34,647 nucleotides of DNA from Flavobacterium sp. (GTDB lineage Bacteria > Bacteroidota > Bacteroidia > Flavobacteriales > Flavobacteriaceae), in contig JAGOJA010000020.1 of the NCBI GenBank assembly GCA_017995345.1, positions 1 through 34,647 on the forward strand, read 5' to 3'. A program made the translations under genes and the position numbers. The notes under the pieces were generated by a model. That model did no database searches. It was not told where the DNA came from and saw nothing but the letters and a program-made list of their open reading frames with translations. This document shows positions 16,430 through 23,948 of this stretch, piece after piece; the stretch's first letter is position 1; every line of letters starts with the position of its first letter.

Positions 16430-16459
16430 TTGTATTCACTTCTTATAATAGTACATTTG
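16430..16459 (+). promoter_or_regulatory. Promoter of the ABC transporter gene
   Basis: TTG (16430-16432), 19 nt, TACATTTG (16452-16459) is a perfect fit to the Bacteroidetes promoter and lies 18 nt before the ATG at 16477, implying a short leader of roughly 10 nt. Confidence 0.78.
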
Positions 16460-16476
16460 TTTTATAAATAATTAAA

Positions 16477-18264
16477 ATGGCAAGATTTAAAGAAAACGAT
16501 TTACCAAATTCAAAAATTACTGCAAGTTCACTGCAAAAAGCAATTGTAATATTTAAATACGCAGGAAATCACCGTTGGAAATTCTCTGTAGGCTTAGTTT
16601 TTTTATTATTTACAGGAGCAACAGCTCTTGCTTTTCCTAAATTGATGGGAATGCTTATTGATTGTGTTAAAAATAAGAACAACGATCAAGCCAACATGAT
16701 TGCAGGAGGGCTAATTCTAATCTTATTTCTTCAATCTATATTTTCGTTTTTTAGATTGTATCTCTTTGTCAATTTTACTGAACATACCTTAGCGAATCTT
16801 AGAGTATCCCTTTACAGTAATTTAGTAAAATTACCAATGTCTTTTTTCTCGCAAAAGCGTGTTGGCGAATTAAACAGCCGAATCAGTTCTGATATAACCC
16901 AAATACAAGATACTTTAACATCAACAATTGCGGAATTTTTACGTCAATTTATTTTAATTATTGGTGGCGTTCTTTTATTGGCGAATGAGAGTATCAAATT
17001 AACATTATTGATGCTATCTGTAGTGCCGCTTGTAGCTGTGGCCGCTGTCATTTTTGGACGATTTATCCGAAAATATTCAAAAAGTGTTCAAGATAAAGTA
17101 GCCGAAAGCCAAGTAGTTGTAGAAGAAACCATGCAAGGCATCAGTATTGTCAAGGCTTTCGCCAATGAATGGTACGAAATTGCCCGTTACAACGGAAAAA
17201 TAAAGGAAGTGGTCAAAATAGCTATTAAAGGCGGGAAATATCGAGGGTATTTTGCTTCATTTATCATTTTTTGTCTCTTTGGAGCCATTGTAGCCGTAGT
17301 ATGGTTTGGAGTTCGCTTGAGCATCAGCGGAGAAATGAGCGTGGGGCAATTGATTTCCTTTGTGTTGTATTCTACTTTCGTTGGTGCTTCTTTTGGAGGA
17401 ATTGCAGAACTTTATGCGCAAATCCAGAAAGCCATTGGCGCAACAGAAAGAGTTTTTGAATTGTTGGATGAAACTCCAGAAAAGATCAATTCAGATCGTG
17501 ATCTTGCTACAATTGATAAAATAAAAGGCAATGTTACCTTCAAAAATGTAGCGTTCAGTTATCATTCGAGAAAAGAAATTAAAGTATTAAAAGATGTTAG
17601 TTTTACTGCTAATTTTGGTCAAAAAATAGCTATTGTAGGTCCAAGTGGAACTGGAAAATCGACTATAGCTTCCCTTCTATTGCGTTTTTATACTATTGAC
17701 GAAGGAGAAATATTAGTTGACGGAAAAAATATTTATGATTTTGATTTAGAACACCTTCGTGGAAACATGAGTATTGTACCACAAGATGTGATATTATTTG
17801 GAGGAACCATTAGAGAAAATATTGCTTATGGAAAACCAAATGCTACCGAGGAAGAAATTGTAACCGCCTCAAAACAAGCCAATGCGTATAATTTCATCGA
17901 AAGTTTTCCGGAAAAATTTGAAACAATTGTAGGAGAAAGAGGAATTAAACTTTCCGGAGGACAACGACAACGTATTGCAATTGCCAGAGCATTATTGAAA
18001 AACCCAAGTATTTTGATTCTGGATGAAGCCACATCCTCTTTAGACAGTAAAAGTGAAAAACTGGTTCAAGAAGCCTTAGAAATTTTAATGGAAGGGAGAA
18101 CCAGCATTATTATTGCACATCGTCTGTCAACTATTCGAAGCGCAGATCAAATTTTAGTTTTAGACAATGGAAAAATTACAGAACAAGGAACGCATCAGGA
18201 ATTAATAGCTTTAGAAAATGGTATTTATAAAAATTTGAGTAATTTACAATTTAGCCATTCTTAA
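16477..18264 (+). CDS. ABCB-type ABC exporter, fused permease and ATPase
   Basis: This 595-aa half-transporter forms a homodimer or heterodimer in the inner membrane. Residues about 25-320 contain six transmembrane segments (ABC_membrane domain). The nucleotide-binding domain has Walker A VGPSGTGKST (about 386-395), the signature LSGGQRQRIAIARALL (about 490-505), Walker B ILILDEATSSLD (about 511-522) and the H-loop IIIAHRLST (about 545-553). It belongs to the MsbA/LmrA/ABCB10-like group; the cargo (lipid, drug or peptide) cannot be read from the sequence. It is monocistronic, with its own promoter at 16430-16459 and a bidirectional terminator after it. Confidence 0.92.
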   Translation: MARFKENDLPNSKITASSLQKAIVIFKYAGNHRWKFSVGLVFLLFTGATALAFPKLMGMLIDCVKNKNNDQANMIAGGLILILFLQSIFSFFRLYLFVNFTEHTLANLRVSLYSNLVKLPMSFFSQKRVGELNSRISSDITQIQDTLTSTIAEFLRQFILIIGGVLLLANESIKLTLLMLSVVPLVAVAAVIFGRFIRKYSKSVQDKVAESQVVVEETMQGISIVKAFANEWYEIARYNGKIKEVVKIAIKGGKYRGYFASFIIFCLFGAIVAVVWFGVRLSISGEMSVGQLISFVLYSTFVGASFGGIAELYAQIQKAIGATERVFELLDETPEKINSDRDLATIDKIKGNVTFKNVAFSYHSRKEIKVLKDVSFTANFGQKIAIVGPSGTGKSTIASLLLRFYTIDEGEILVDGKNIYDFDLEHLRGNMSIVPQDVILFGGTIRENIAYGKPNATEEEIVTASKQANAYNFIESFPEKFETIVGERGIKLSGGQRQRIAIARALLKNPSILILDEATSSLDSKSEKLVQEALEILMEGRTSIIIAHRLSTIRSADQILVLDNGKITEQGTHQELIALENGIYKNLSNLQFSHS

Positions 18265-18285
18265 ATTTCAGTACTAATTTGACAT

Positions 18286-18323
18286 AAAAAAACTCCTTTC
18301 ATAAGCTGAATGGAGTTTTTTTT
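18286..18323. terminator. Bidirectional terminator between the ABC exporter and proline dehydrogenase genes
   Basis: AAAAAACTCC (18287-18296) pairs with GGAGTTTTTT, with a second short pairing inside (TCA/TGA). Both strands have a T tract of seven or more after the stem, serving the two convergent genes. The first 18 nt (from GACATAAAAAAACTCCTT) are identical to the left part of the tRNA-Val terminator at 16160-16177. Confidence 0.85.
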
Positions 18324-18345
18324 ATAGCTTAAAAAAGACTGATTT

Positions 18346-19515
18346 CTATTTCACTTTTCTTCGGTTACGTTCTGTTTTTATCATCTCTAATTCACGACTG
18401 GTTTGCCCAGCAACTGAAGTATTTTCTTCGGCACGACGAATCAAATACGGCATCACATCTTTTACCGGACCAAAAGGCAGGTATTTAGCAATATTATAAC
18501 CATGAGCAGCCAGATTGTAGCTGATATTATCGCTCATTCCGTATAATTGACCAAACCAAACTCGATCATCGTTCGTTTTAATTCCTTTTTCCTGCATTAA
18601 TTCCATTAAAGTATAGGTGCTGAATTCGTTGTGTGTTCCTGCAAAAACAGCCATCATCTCTAAATGATCAATCATATAGCGAACTGCTGCATCATAATTT
18701 TCATCCGTTGCTTCTTTTGAAGCACAAATTGGAGATGGATAGCCTTTTTCTTCTGCACGTTCAATTTCTTTTTCCATGTATGCCCCACGAACCAATTTCA
18801 TCCCAATAAAGAATCCTTCTTTTTTTGCTTGTTCATGTAATTTTTTCAAATAATCCAAACGATCCCAACGGTACATTTGCAACGTATTGAAAACAATAGC
18901 TTTTTCTTTATTGTATTTGCGCATCATTTCGGTCACTAAATCATCTGCGGCTTCTTGCATCCAACTTTCTTCAGCATCAATCAAAAGGGCGACGTTTTTT
19001 GAATGGGCATCTTTACATACTAAATCAAAACGCTCCACTACTCTATTCCATTCGGCTTGTTCCTGTGGAGTCAATGTTTGTTTTTCGCCTAATTTCTCAT
19101 ACAATTCAAAACGACCAAAACCAGTTGGTTTGAAAACTGCAAAAGGAATCGCAAGGCGTTCTTTGGCAAATTCAATTGTTTTTAAAGTCATTTTAAACGC
19201 AGCGTCAAACTGATCATCCTCTTCTTTTCCTTCAACAGAATAATCCAAAATTGATGAAACCCCCTTAGTATGCATTTTATCAACCACCGAAAGACAGTCC
19301 ACTTCATTGATACCACCACAAAAATGGTCAAAAACCGTAGCACGAATCAAACCTTCAACAGGAAGATTGGCTTTTAAGGCAAAATTAGTAACCGCAGTTC
19401 CAATACGAACTAGAGGCTGATTAGCAATCATTTTGAAAAGAAAATAAGCTCTATCGAGTTCAGTATCACTTTTTAATGAAAAGGCAACTTGTGTATTATT
19501 GAATATTTTTTCCAT
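18346..19515 (-). CDS. Proline dehydrogenase (FAD-dependent)
   Basis: This 389-aa monofunctional enzyme oxidises L-proline to pyrroline-5-carboxylate with FAD, the first step of proline catabolism. The (beta/alpha)8 barrel is evident: SSILDYSVEGKEEDD (about 86-100), AVFKPTGFGRFELYEKL (about 125-141), VALLIDAEESWMQEAADDL (about 175-193), MKLVRGAYMEKEIERAEEKG (about 240-259) and the C-terminal substrate helix YLPFGPVKDVMPYLIRRAEEN (about 341-361), in which two Arg bind the proline carboxylate. The delta-1-pyrroline-5-carboxylate dehydrogenase partner is not in the window. The gene is divergent from aroB with a 92-nt shared region. Confidence 0.93.
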   Translation of the reverse strand: MEKIFNNTQVAFSLKSDTELDRAYFLFKMIANQPLVRIGTAVTNFALKANLPVEGLIRATVFDHFCGGINEVDCLSVVDKMHTKGVSSILDYSVEGKEEDDQFDAAFKMTLKTIEFAKERLAIPFAVFKPTGFGRFELYEKLGEKQTLTPQEQAEWNRVVERFDLVCKDAHSKNVALLIDAEESWMQEAADDLVTEMMRKYNKEKAIVFNTLQMYRWDRLDYLKKLHEQAKKEGFFIGMKLVRGAYMEKEIERAEEKGYPSPICASKEATDENYDAAVRYMIDHLEMMAVFAGTHNEFSTYTLMELMQEKGIKTNDDRVWFGQLYGMSDNISYNLAAHGYNIAKYLPFGPVKDVMPYLIRRAEENTSVAGQTSRELEMIKTERNRRKVK

Positions 19516-19534
19516 TATTTGTTAAATTTTTATA

Positions 19535-19542
19535 CAAATATA
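19535..19542 (-). promoter_or_regulatory. Putative -7 element of the proline dehydrogenase gene
   Basis: On the minus strand TATATTTG lies 20 nt before the ATG and matches TAnnTTTG. The only TTG upstream on that strand (19569-19567) is at 24-nt spacing, so the -33 match is weak. Confidence 0.4.
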
Positions 19543-19607
19543 GACAGAGTTTTGAATATTATTTAGCAAAAATTGCCTTATTTTGCGGTTAAAATTAATC
19601 AACAAAG

Positions 19608-20675
19608 ATGCAATCAATTCAAGCCAACAGTTACCCGATACATTTCAATGAAAAAGGATACGAAGCCTTAAACCTTCATTTAAAAGAGAATAAATATTCA
19701 AACCTATTTATAATTGTAGACAGCAACACTAATGAATTTTGCTTGCCCAATTTTCTGCCTTATTTAGAAACTGAATTAGCTATTGAAATCATTGAATTTG
19801 ATGCTGGTGAAGAAAATAAAAACATTGAGACTTGTGTCCAAATTTGGAATGTACTCACAGAACTTGGCGCTGACAGAAAAAGTCTTGTGATTAATCTAGG
19901 CGGTGGTGTTGTCACTGATTTAGGTGGCTTTGTGGCTTCAACCTTCAAGCGCGGCGTTGATTTTATTCATATTCCTACCACATTATTGTCTATGGTTGAT
20001 GCTTCTGTAGGTGGAAAAAACGGAGTAGATTTAGGGAATTTAAAAAACCAAATTGGTGTAATAAATGTTCCAATGATGGTGCTCATCGATACGCAATACC
20101 TCCAAACAGTACCACAAAACGAAATGCGTTCCGGTCTTGCCGAAATGCTAAAACACGGATTAATATATGATAAGAAGTATTGGGAACAGTTTCTAGACTT
20201 AAAAGCCATTGATTTTGCTGATTTTGATGCGTTAATTTACCGTTCTGTCGAAATAAAAAATGAAATTGTACTACAAGACCCTACTGAAAAGAACATCCGA
20301 AAATCATTGAATTTTGGTCACACTTTAGGTCACGCTATTGAAAGTTATTTTTTGGAAAATGAAAATAAAACTACTTTATTACACGGAGAAGCGATTGCCG
20401 TTGGGATGATATTAGAGAGTTATATTTCATTGCATAAAAATTTAATTAATACCGAAGAATATTCTGAGATAAAAAATAGTATTAAATCCATCTATAATGA
20501 TATTGTTTTTGAAGAAAATGACATCAAACCGATCTTAGAACTACTGATACATGACAAAAAAAATGAATACGGCAATATACAGTTTGCTTTGATAGAAGGC
20601 ATCGGAAAAATAAAAATCAATCAATCGGTTGAAAATGAATTAATTCTTAAGGCGTTTCAGGATTATAAATCTTAA
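19608..20675 (+). CDS. aroB: 3-dehydroquinate synthase
   Basis: This 355-aa enzyme converts DAHP to 3-dehydroquinate, step 2 of the shikimate pathway, using NAD+ and a divalent metal. The NAD-binding segment LVINLGGGVVTDLGGFVAST (about 91-110) is followed by HIPTTLLSMVDASVGGKNGV (about 122-141). Metal ligands sit in SGLAEMLKHGLIYD (Glu, about 176-189), FGHTLGHAIE (His, about 235-244) and LLHGEAIAVGM (His, about 255-265). Length is normal. It is divergent from the proline dehydrogenase gene; the promoter in the 92-nt gap is not clear-cut on this strand. The following small ORF has its own promoter, so aroB is probably monocistronic. Confidence 0.96.
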   Translation: MQSIQANSYPIHFNEKGYEALNLHLKENKYSNLFIIVDSNTNEFCLPNFLPYLETELAIEIIEFDAGEENKNIETCVQIWNVLTELGADRKSLVINLGGGVVTDLGGFVASTFKRGVDFIHIPTTLLSMVDASVGGKNGVDLGNLKNQIGVINVPMMVLIDTQYLQTVPQNEMRSGLAEMLKHGLIYDKKYWEQFLDLKAIDFADFDALIYRSVEIKNEIVLQDPTEKNIRKSLNFGHTLGHAIESYFLENENKTTLLHGEAIAVGMILESYISLHKNLINTEEYSEIKNSIKSIYNDIVFEENDIKPILELLIHDKKNEYGNIQFALIEGIGKIKINQSVENELILKAFQDYKS

Positions 20676-20695
20676 ATATTTTTTTGCAAAAAGCA

Positions 20696-20727
20696 TTGCA
20701 TTGCGTAAATAATATTTTTTACATTTG
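20696..20727 (+). promoter_or_regulatory. Promoter upstream of the 59-aa ORF and speA
   Basis: TTG (20696-20698; a second TTG at 20701-20703) and TACATTTG (20720-20727) fit the Bacteroidetes promoter with 21-nt or 16-nt spacing. The small ORF starts only 6 nt after the -7 element, so its mRNA would be leaderless or nearly so if translation begins at that ATG. Alternatively, the ATG at 20787 (Met19) is used. Confidence 0.6.
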
Positions 20728-20732
20728 CCCCA

Positions 20733-20912
20733 ATGAAAAAAAGTGAAAACAAGCGAAATTATAGTTCTAATAAAACCCGCAACAATATGTCTTTTTTAAG
20801 AATATTGAAACGGTTTTATTCTATCAAAGGAAACTTTAGTTTTGATGTTTTCCAATATATGAAAGCTGACCACGAGAAGCTTCAGATAGTATATGCAAAT
20901 ATTCGGGTTTGA
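20733..20912 (+). CDS. Small basic protein (59 aa), unknown function
   Basis: ATG 20733 opens a 59-codon ORF ending with TGA at 20910-20912, just after a good promoter. The product is Lys/Arg/Asn/Ser-rich in its first 20 residues and then reads FLRILKRFYSIKGNFSFDVF, ending in KLQIVYANIRV. There is no membrane segment. A second Met at residue 19 (20787) could be the actual start, given how close the first ATG is to the promoter. It is not a shadow of another gene, since the 291-nt gap between aroB and speA is otherwise empty. It could be a real small protein or a leader peptide controlling speA. Confidence 0.5.
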   Translation: MKKSENKRNYSSNKTRNNMSFLRILKRFYSIKGNFSFDVFQYMKADHEKLQIVYANIRV

Positions 20913-20966
20913 ATTATAAGTTACTTTATTTTTACAATATTTTAATCTATAATTACAACATCTAAA

Positions 20967-22367
20967 ATGAATACAAAATATTCTGATTTAATTAATCAAA
21001 CCTATTATTTTCCTCAGGAAGAATTTACATTAAACAAAGACAACCTTCAGTTTCACAATATCGATTTGATGAAGTTGGTTGAAAAATATGGTACACCCTT
21101 AAAGTTTACTTATTTACCGCAAATTTCGAATAACATCAACAAAGCCAAAAGCTGGTTTCGTAAGTCGATGGAAAAAAATAAGTACGAAGCTAAATACTAT
21201 TACTGCTATTGTACCAAAAGTTCTCATTTTGAATTTATAATGAATGAAGCTTTCAAGAATAATATTCATATTGAAACCTCTTCTGCATTTGACATTAATA
21301 TTGTTGAAAATTTGCTTGAAAATGGTAAAATCAACAAAAGTACCTATGTAATATGCAATGGTTTCAAAAGAGACCAATATGTAGAAAACATTGCTCGATT
21401 AATCAATAATGGCCACAAGAATACTATTCCTATTATTGATAACTACGAAGAATTAGATTTACTTCAAGCAGAAATCAAGGGGAAATTTAAAATAGGTATC
21501 CGAATTGCTGCTGAAGAAGAACCTAAATTTGAGTTTTATACCTCAAGACTAGGAATTGGATATAAAAACATAGTTAGTTTTTATAAAAAACAAATTCAAG
21601 ATAATAAAAATTTGGAACTGAAAATGTTGCACTTTTTTATAAATACAGGAATCAATGACACCGCCTATTACTGGAACGAATTAGTAAAATGTATTAAAGT
21701 ATATGTTGCTTTAAAAAAGGAATGTCCTTCATTAGACGGACTGAACATTGGAGGTGGTTTTCCTATAAAAAATTCTTTGGCATTTGATTTTGACTATCAA
21801 TACATGATTGATGAAATTATCAATCAGATAAAAATTGCATGTGATGAAGCTGAAGTTGATGTTCCAAATATTTTTACGGAATTTGGTTCCTTCACAGTGG
21901 GAGAAAGCGGTGGAGCTATTTATCAGGTTTTGTATCAAAAACAACAAAATGACAGAGAGAAATGGAACATGATTGACTCATCTTTCATCACTACCTTGCC
22001 AGACACTTGGGCAATTAACAAGCGTTTTATCATGCTGGCAATCAATCGCTGGAATGATACATACGAACGGGTTTTGTTGGGTGGCATGACGTGCGACAGT
22101 GACGATTATTACAACTCTGAGCAAAATATGAATGCTATTTATTTGCCAAAATACAACAAAGAAAAACCACTATATATTGGATTTTTCAACACCGGAGCCT
22201 ATCAGGAAACCATTGGTGGATATGGCGGTTTACACCATTGTCTAATTCCACAACCCAAACATATATTAATAGATAGGGACGAAAACGGTATTTTGGCCAC
22301 TGAAATTTTCTCAGAACAACAAACAGCTGACGATGTTTTGAAAATATTAGGTTACGCAAAAAAATAA
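20967..22367 (+). CDS. speA: Arginine decarboxylase (biosynthetic, PLP, alanine-racemase fold)
   Basis: This 466-aa enzyme decarboxylates arginine to agmatine, the entry to polyamine synthesis in many Bacteroidetes. The N-terminal barrel begins with LVEKYGTPLKFTYLPQI; the PLP lysine is probably in YYCYCTKSSHFEF (about residue 83). LNIGGGFPIKNS (about 259-270) binds PLP phosphate. TEFGSFTVGESGGAIYQVL (about 306-324) and the C-terminal GGMTCDSDDYYN with Cys376 complete the active site across the dimer; the CDS-x-D motif is typical of group IV decarboxylases. It is shorter than the E. coli SpeA type (about 650 aa), as usual for the Bacteroidetes form. The next gene, 101 nt on, is the deoxyhypusine-synthase homologue. 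Confidence 0.88.
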   Translation: MNTKYSDLINQTYYFPQEEFTLNKDNLQFHNIDLMKLVEKYGTPLKFTYLPQISNNINKAKSWFRKSMEKNKYEAKYYYCYCTKSSHFEFIMNEAFKNNIHIETSSAFDINIVENLLENGKINKSTYVICNGFKRDQYVENIARLINNGHKNTIPIIDNYEELDLLQAEIKGKFKIGIRIAAEEEPKFEFYTSRLGIGYKNIVSFYKKQIQDNKNLELKMLHFFINTGINDTAYYWNELVKCIKVYVALKKECPSLDGLNIGGGFPIKNSLAFDFDYQYMIDEIINQIKIACDEAEVDVPNIFTEFGSFTVGESGGAIYQVLYQKQQNDREKWNMIDSSFITTLPDTWAINKRFIMLAINRWNDTYERVLLGGMTCDSDDYYNSEQNMNAIYLPKYNKEKPLYIGFFNTGAYQETIGGYGGLHHCLIPQPKHILIDRDENGILATEIFSEQQTADDVLKILGYAKK

Positions 22368-22394
22368 GAACAAACATTTTTTAATTACTTAACT

Positions 22395-22422
22395 ATTCAA
22401 TTTTAAATTATTAAATTTGAAT
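22395..22422. promoter_or_regulatory. AT-rich inverted repeat before the deoxyhypusine-synthase-like gene
   Basis: ATTCAATTTTAA (22395-22406) and TTAAATTTGAAT (22411-22422) are complementary at 11 of 12 positions around ATTA. The right arm contains TAAATTTG (22412-22419), a possible -7 element, but no TTG lies at the right distance upstream. It may be an operator over a weak promoter, or simply AT-rich spacer. Confidence 0.3.
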
Positions 22423-22468
22423 ACCTACTTTACAACTACATAATTTCAAGATTTTAAATATAATAAAA

Positions 22469-23443
22469 ATGAGCAAAGGACCAATTAGTCAGTTTATTGA
22501 AAAGAATTATTTGCATTTTAATGCAGCTGCTTTAGTAGATGCTGCAAAAGGATATGAAGAACATTTATTAGATAATGGTAAAATGATGATCACGCTTGGA
22601 GGTGCTATGAGTACTGCTGAACTTGGGAAATCATTAGCAGAGATGATACGCCAAGATAAAGTACATATTATTTCATGTACTGGAGCAAATCTTGAAGAAG
22701 ATATCATGAACTTAGTTGCTCATAATTCGTACAAGAGAATTCCAAATTATAGAGATTTAACACCTCAAGAAGAACGCGAATTATTAGACAATCATTTTAA
22801 TCGTGTGACAGATACTTGTATCCCAGAAGAAGAGGCATTTAGAAGATTACAATCTCATTTATTTGATATTTGGAACAAAGCTGATAAATCAGGAGAACGT
22901 TATTTTCCACATGAATTTATGTATCAAATGATCAATTCAGGAGTTCTAAAACAGTATTACGAAATTGATCCTAAAGATTCTTGGATGGTTGCTGCAGCTG
23001 AAAAAAACCTACCAATTGTAGTTCCAGGATGGGAAGATAGTACAATGGGAAATATTTTTGCTTCCTATTGTATTAAAGGAGAATTCAAACCAACAACAAC
23101 AAAAAGTGGGATTGAATACATGATGTGGTTAGCTGATTGGTATCCAAAAAATTGTAGTGGTAAAGGAATTGGTTTCTTCCAGATTGGTGGTGGAATTGCT
23201 GGTGATTTTCCCATTTGCGTGGTACCAATGTTAGATCAAGATTTAGAAGTAGAAAATGTTCCTTTTTGGAGCTACTTCTGTCAGATTTCAGATTCTACAA
23301 CTAGTTATGGCTCGTATTCAGGTGCGGTTCCTAATGAAAAAATTACTTGGGGCAAATTAGACATTACAACTCCTAAGTTTATCATAGAGTCAGATGCTAC
23401 AATTGTAGCACCTTTAATTTTCGCTTATTTATTAGATTTATAG
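22469..23443 (+). CDS. Deoxyhypusine synthase family protein
   Basis: This 324-aa homologue of eukaryotic and archaeal deoxyhypusine synthase has the NAD-binding fold: MITLGGAMSTAELGKSLAEM (about 40-59), HIISCTGANLEEDIMNLVAH (about 70-89), PIVVPGWEDSTMGNIFASY (about 176-194), GIGFFQIGGGIAGDFPICVV (about 227-246) and ITWGKLD with Lys296, the equivalent of the catalytic imine-forming lysine. Bacteria lack eIF5A, so the enzyme is expected to act on small polyamines; some bacterial homologues are reported to make homospermidine or related products. It follows speA (101 nt gap), supporting a polyamine role, and precedes the acidic-tail gene by 7 nt. Confidence 0.9.
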   Translation: MSKGPISQFIEKNYLHFNAAALVDAAKGYEEHLLDNGKMMITLGGAMSTAELGKSLAEMIRQDKVHIISCTGANLEEDIMNLVAHNSYKRIPNYRDLTPQEERELLDNHFNRVTDTCIPEEEAFRRLQSHLFDIWNKADKSGERYFPHEFMYQMINSGVLKQYYEIDPKDSWMVAAAEKNLPIVVPGWEDSTMGNIFASYCIKGEFKPTTTKSGIEYMMWLADWYPKNCSGKGIGFFQIGGGIAGDFPICVVPMLDQDLEVENVPFWSYFCQISDSTTSYGSYSGAVPNEKITWGKLDITTPKFIIESDATIVAPLIFAYLLDL

Positions 23444-23450
23444 CATTTAT

Positions 23451-23858
23451 ATGAAAAGAGTAATAGTTGATTACGCGAAACTTACAAACGAAATTTTAAA
23501 CCTATTGGTAGATAAATTTCCAGATGGGTATGATGATTCTAATATCATTAGTTTTAAAAATGCTAAAAATGAATTGGTTGAAGCAGTTGAAGTACGTACT
23601 GAAGACACTATTTATTTAGTGAAAGTAAGTACTAAACTTGCGGATAGAATTGAAAATTATGATGAAGATGATGAACTAATTATCGACGATGCTGTTGAAC
23701 CTATCAAAGGTCTGGATTTAGACGAGGATATGGATGACGATGACGACGATGACGCTATAGATAAACTAGATTCTGACTCAGGAGAGGATGACGATGACGA
23801 AGATGCTGATGAGAAAGATTTTTCAGATGACGAGGACGATGAGGATGATGAAGACTAA
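23451..23858 (+). CDS. Conserved-type protein with acidic Asp/Glu-rich tail, unknown function
   Basis: The 135-aa product has a folded-looking N-terminal part (about 1-70, beginning MKRVIVDYAKLTNEILNLLVDKFPDGYDD), followed by a long Asp/Glu-rich tail (about 70-135) with runs of Asp. It starts 7 nt after the deoxyhypusine-synthase-like stop and ends at a strong terminator, so it is the last gene of that unit. Acidic tails of this kind can bind cations, polyamines or basic proteins; nothing in the sequence identifies a specific function. Some Bacteroidetes homologues, as I recall, carry only hypothetical names. Confidence 0.8.
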   Translation: MKRVIVDYAKLTNEILNLLVDKFPDGYDDSNIISFKNAKNELVEAVEVRTEDTIYLVKVSTKLADRIENYDEDDELIIDDAVEPIKGLDLDEDMDDDDDDDAIDKLDSDSGEDDDDEDADEKDFSDDEDDEDDED

Positions 23859-23886
23859 TTAATCTCAAATTACAACAATAATTATT

Positions 23887-23918
23887 AAAAGGAACTCTCC
23901 AAACGAGTTCCTTTTTTT
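23887..23918 (+). terminator. Terminator after the acidic-tail gene
   Basis: AAAAGGAACTC (23887-23897) and GAGTTCCTTTT (23905-23915) form a perfect 11-bp stem with a 7-nt loop, followed by T to 23918. It lies 28 nt after the stop and closes the speA-associated unit. Confidence 0.9.
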
Positions 23919-23948
23919 ATTACTTTAGGATTCAAAATATACGCCAAA

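Noticed and set aside
16160-18298. 18-nt identical stretch at 16160-16177 and 18281-18298
   Set aside because: Both are the left arms of A-rich terminators; similarity by function and base composition is enough to explain it.
22469-23443. Evidence for eIF5A hypusination together with the eIF1-like gene
   Set aside because: Bacteria have EF-P rather than eIF5A, and the two genes are 10 kb apart in separate units; the shared eukaryote-like naming is coincidental.
23650-23858. GAT/GAC-rich tandem-like repeat
   Set aside because: It is the coding sequence of an acidic tail; no regular repeat unit is kept, so it is not a satellite or CRISPR-like array.
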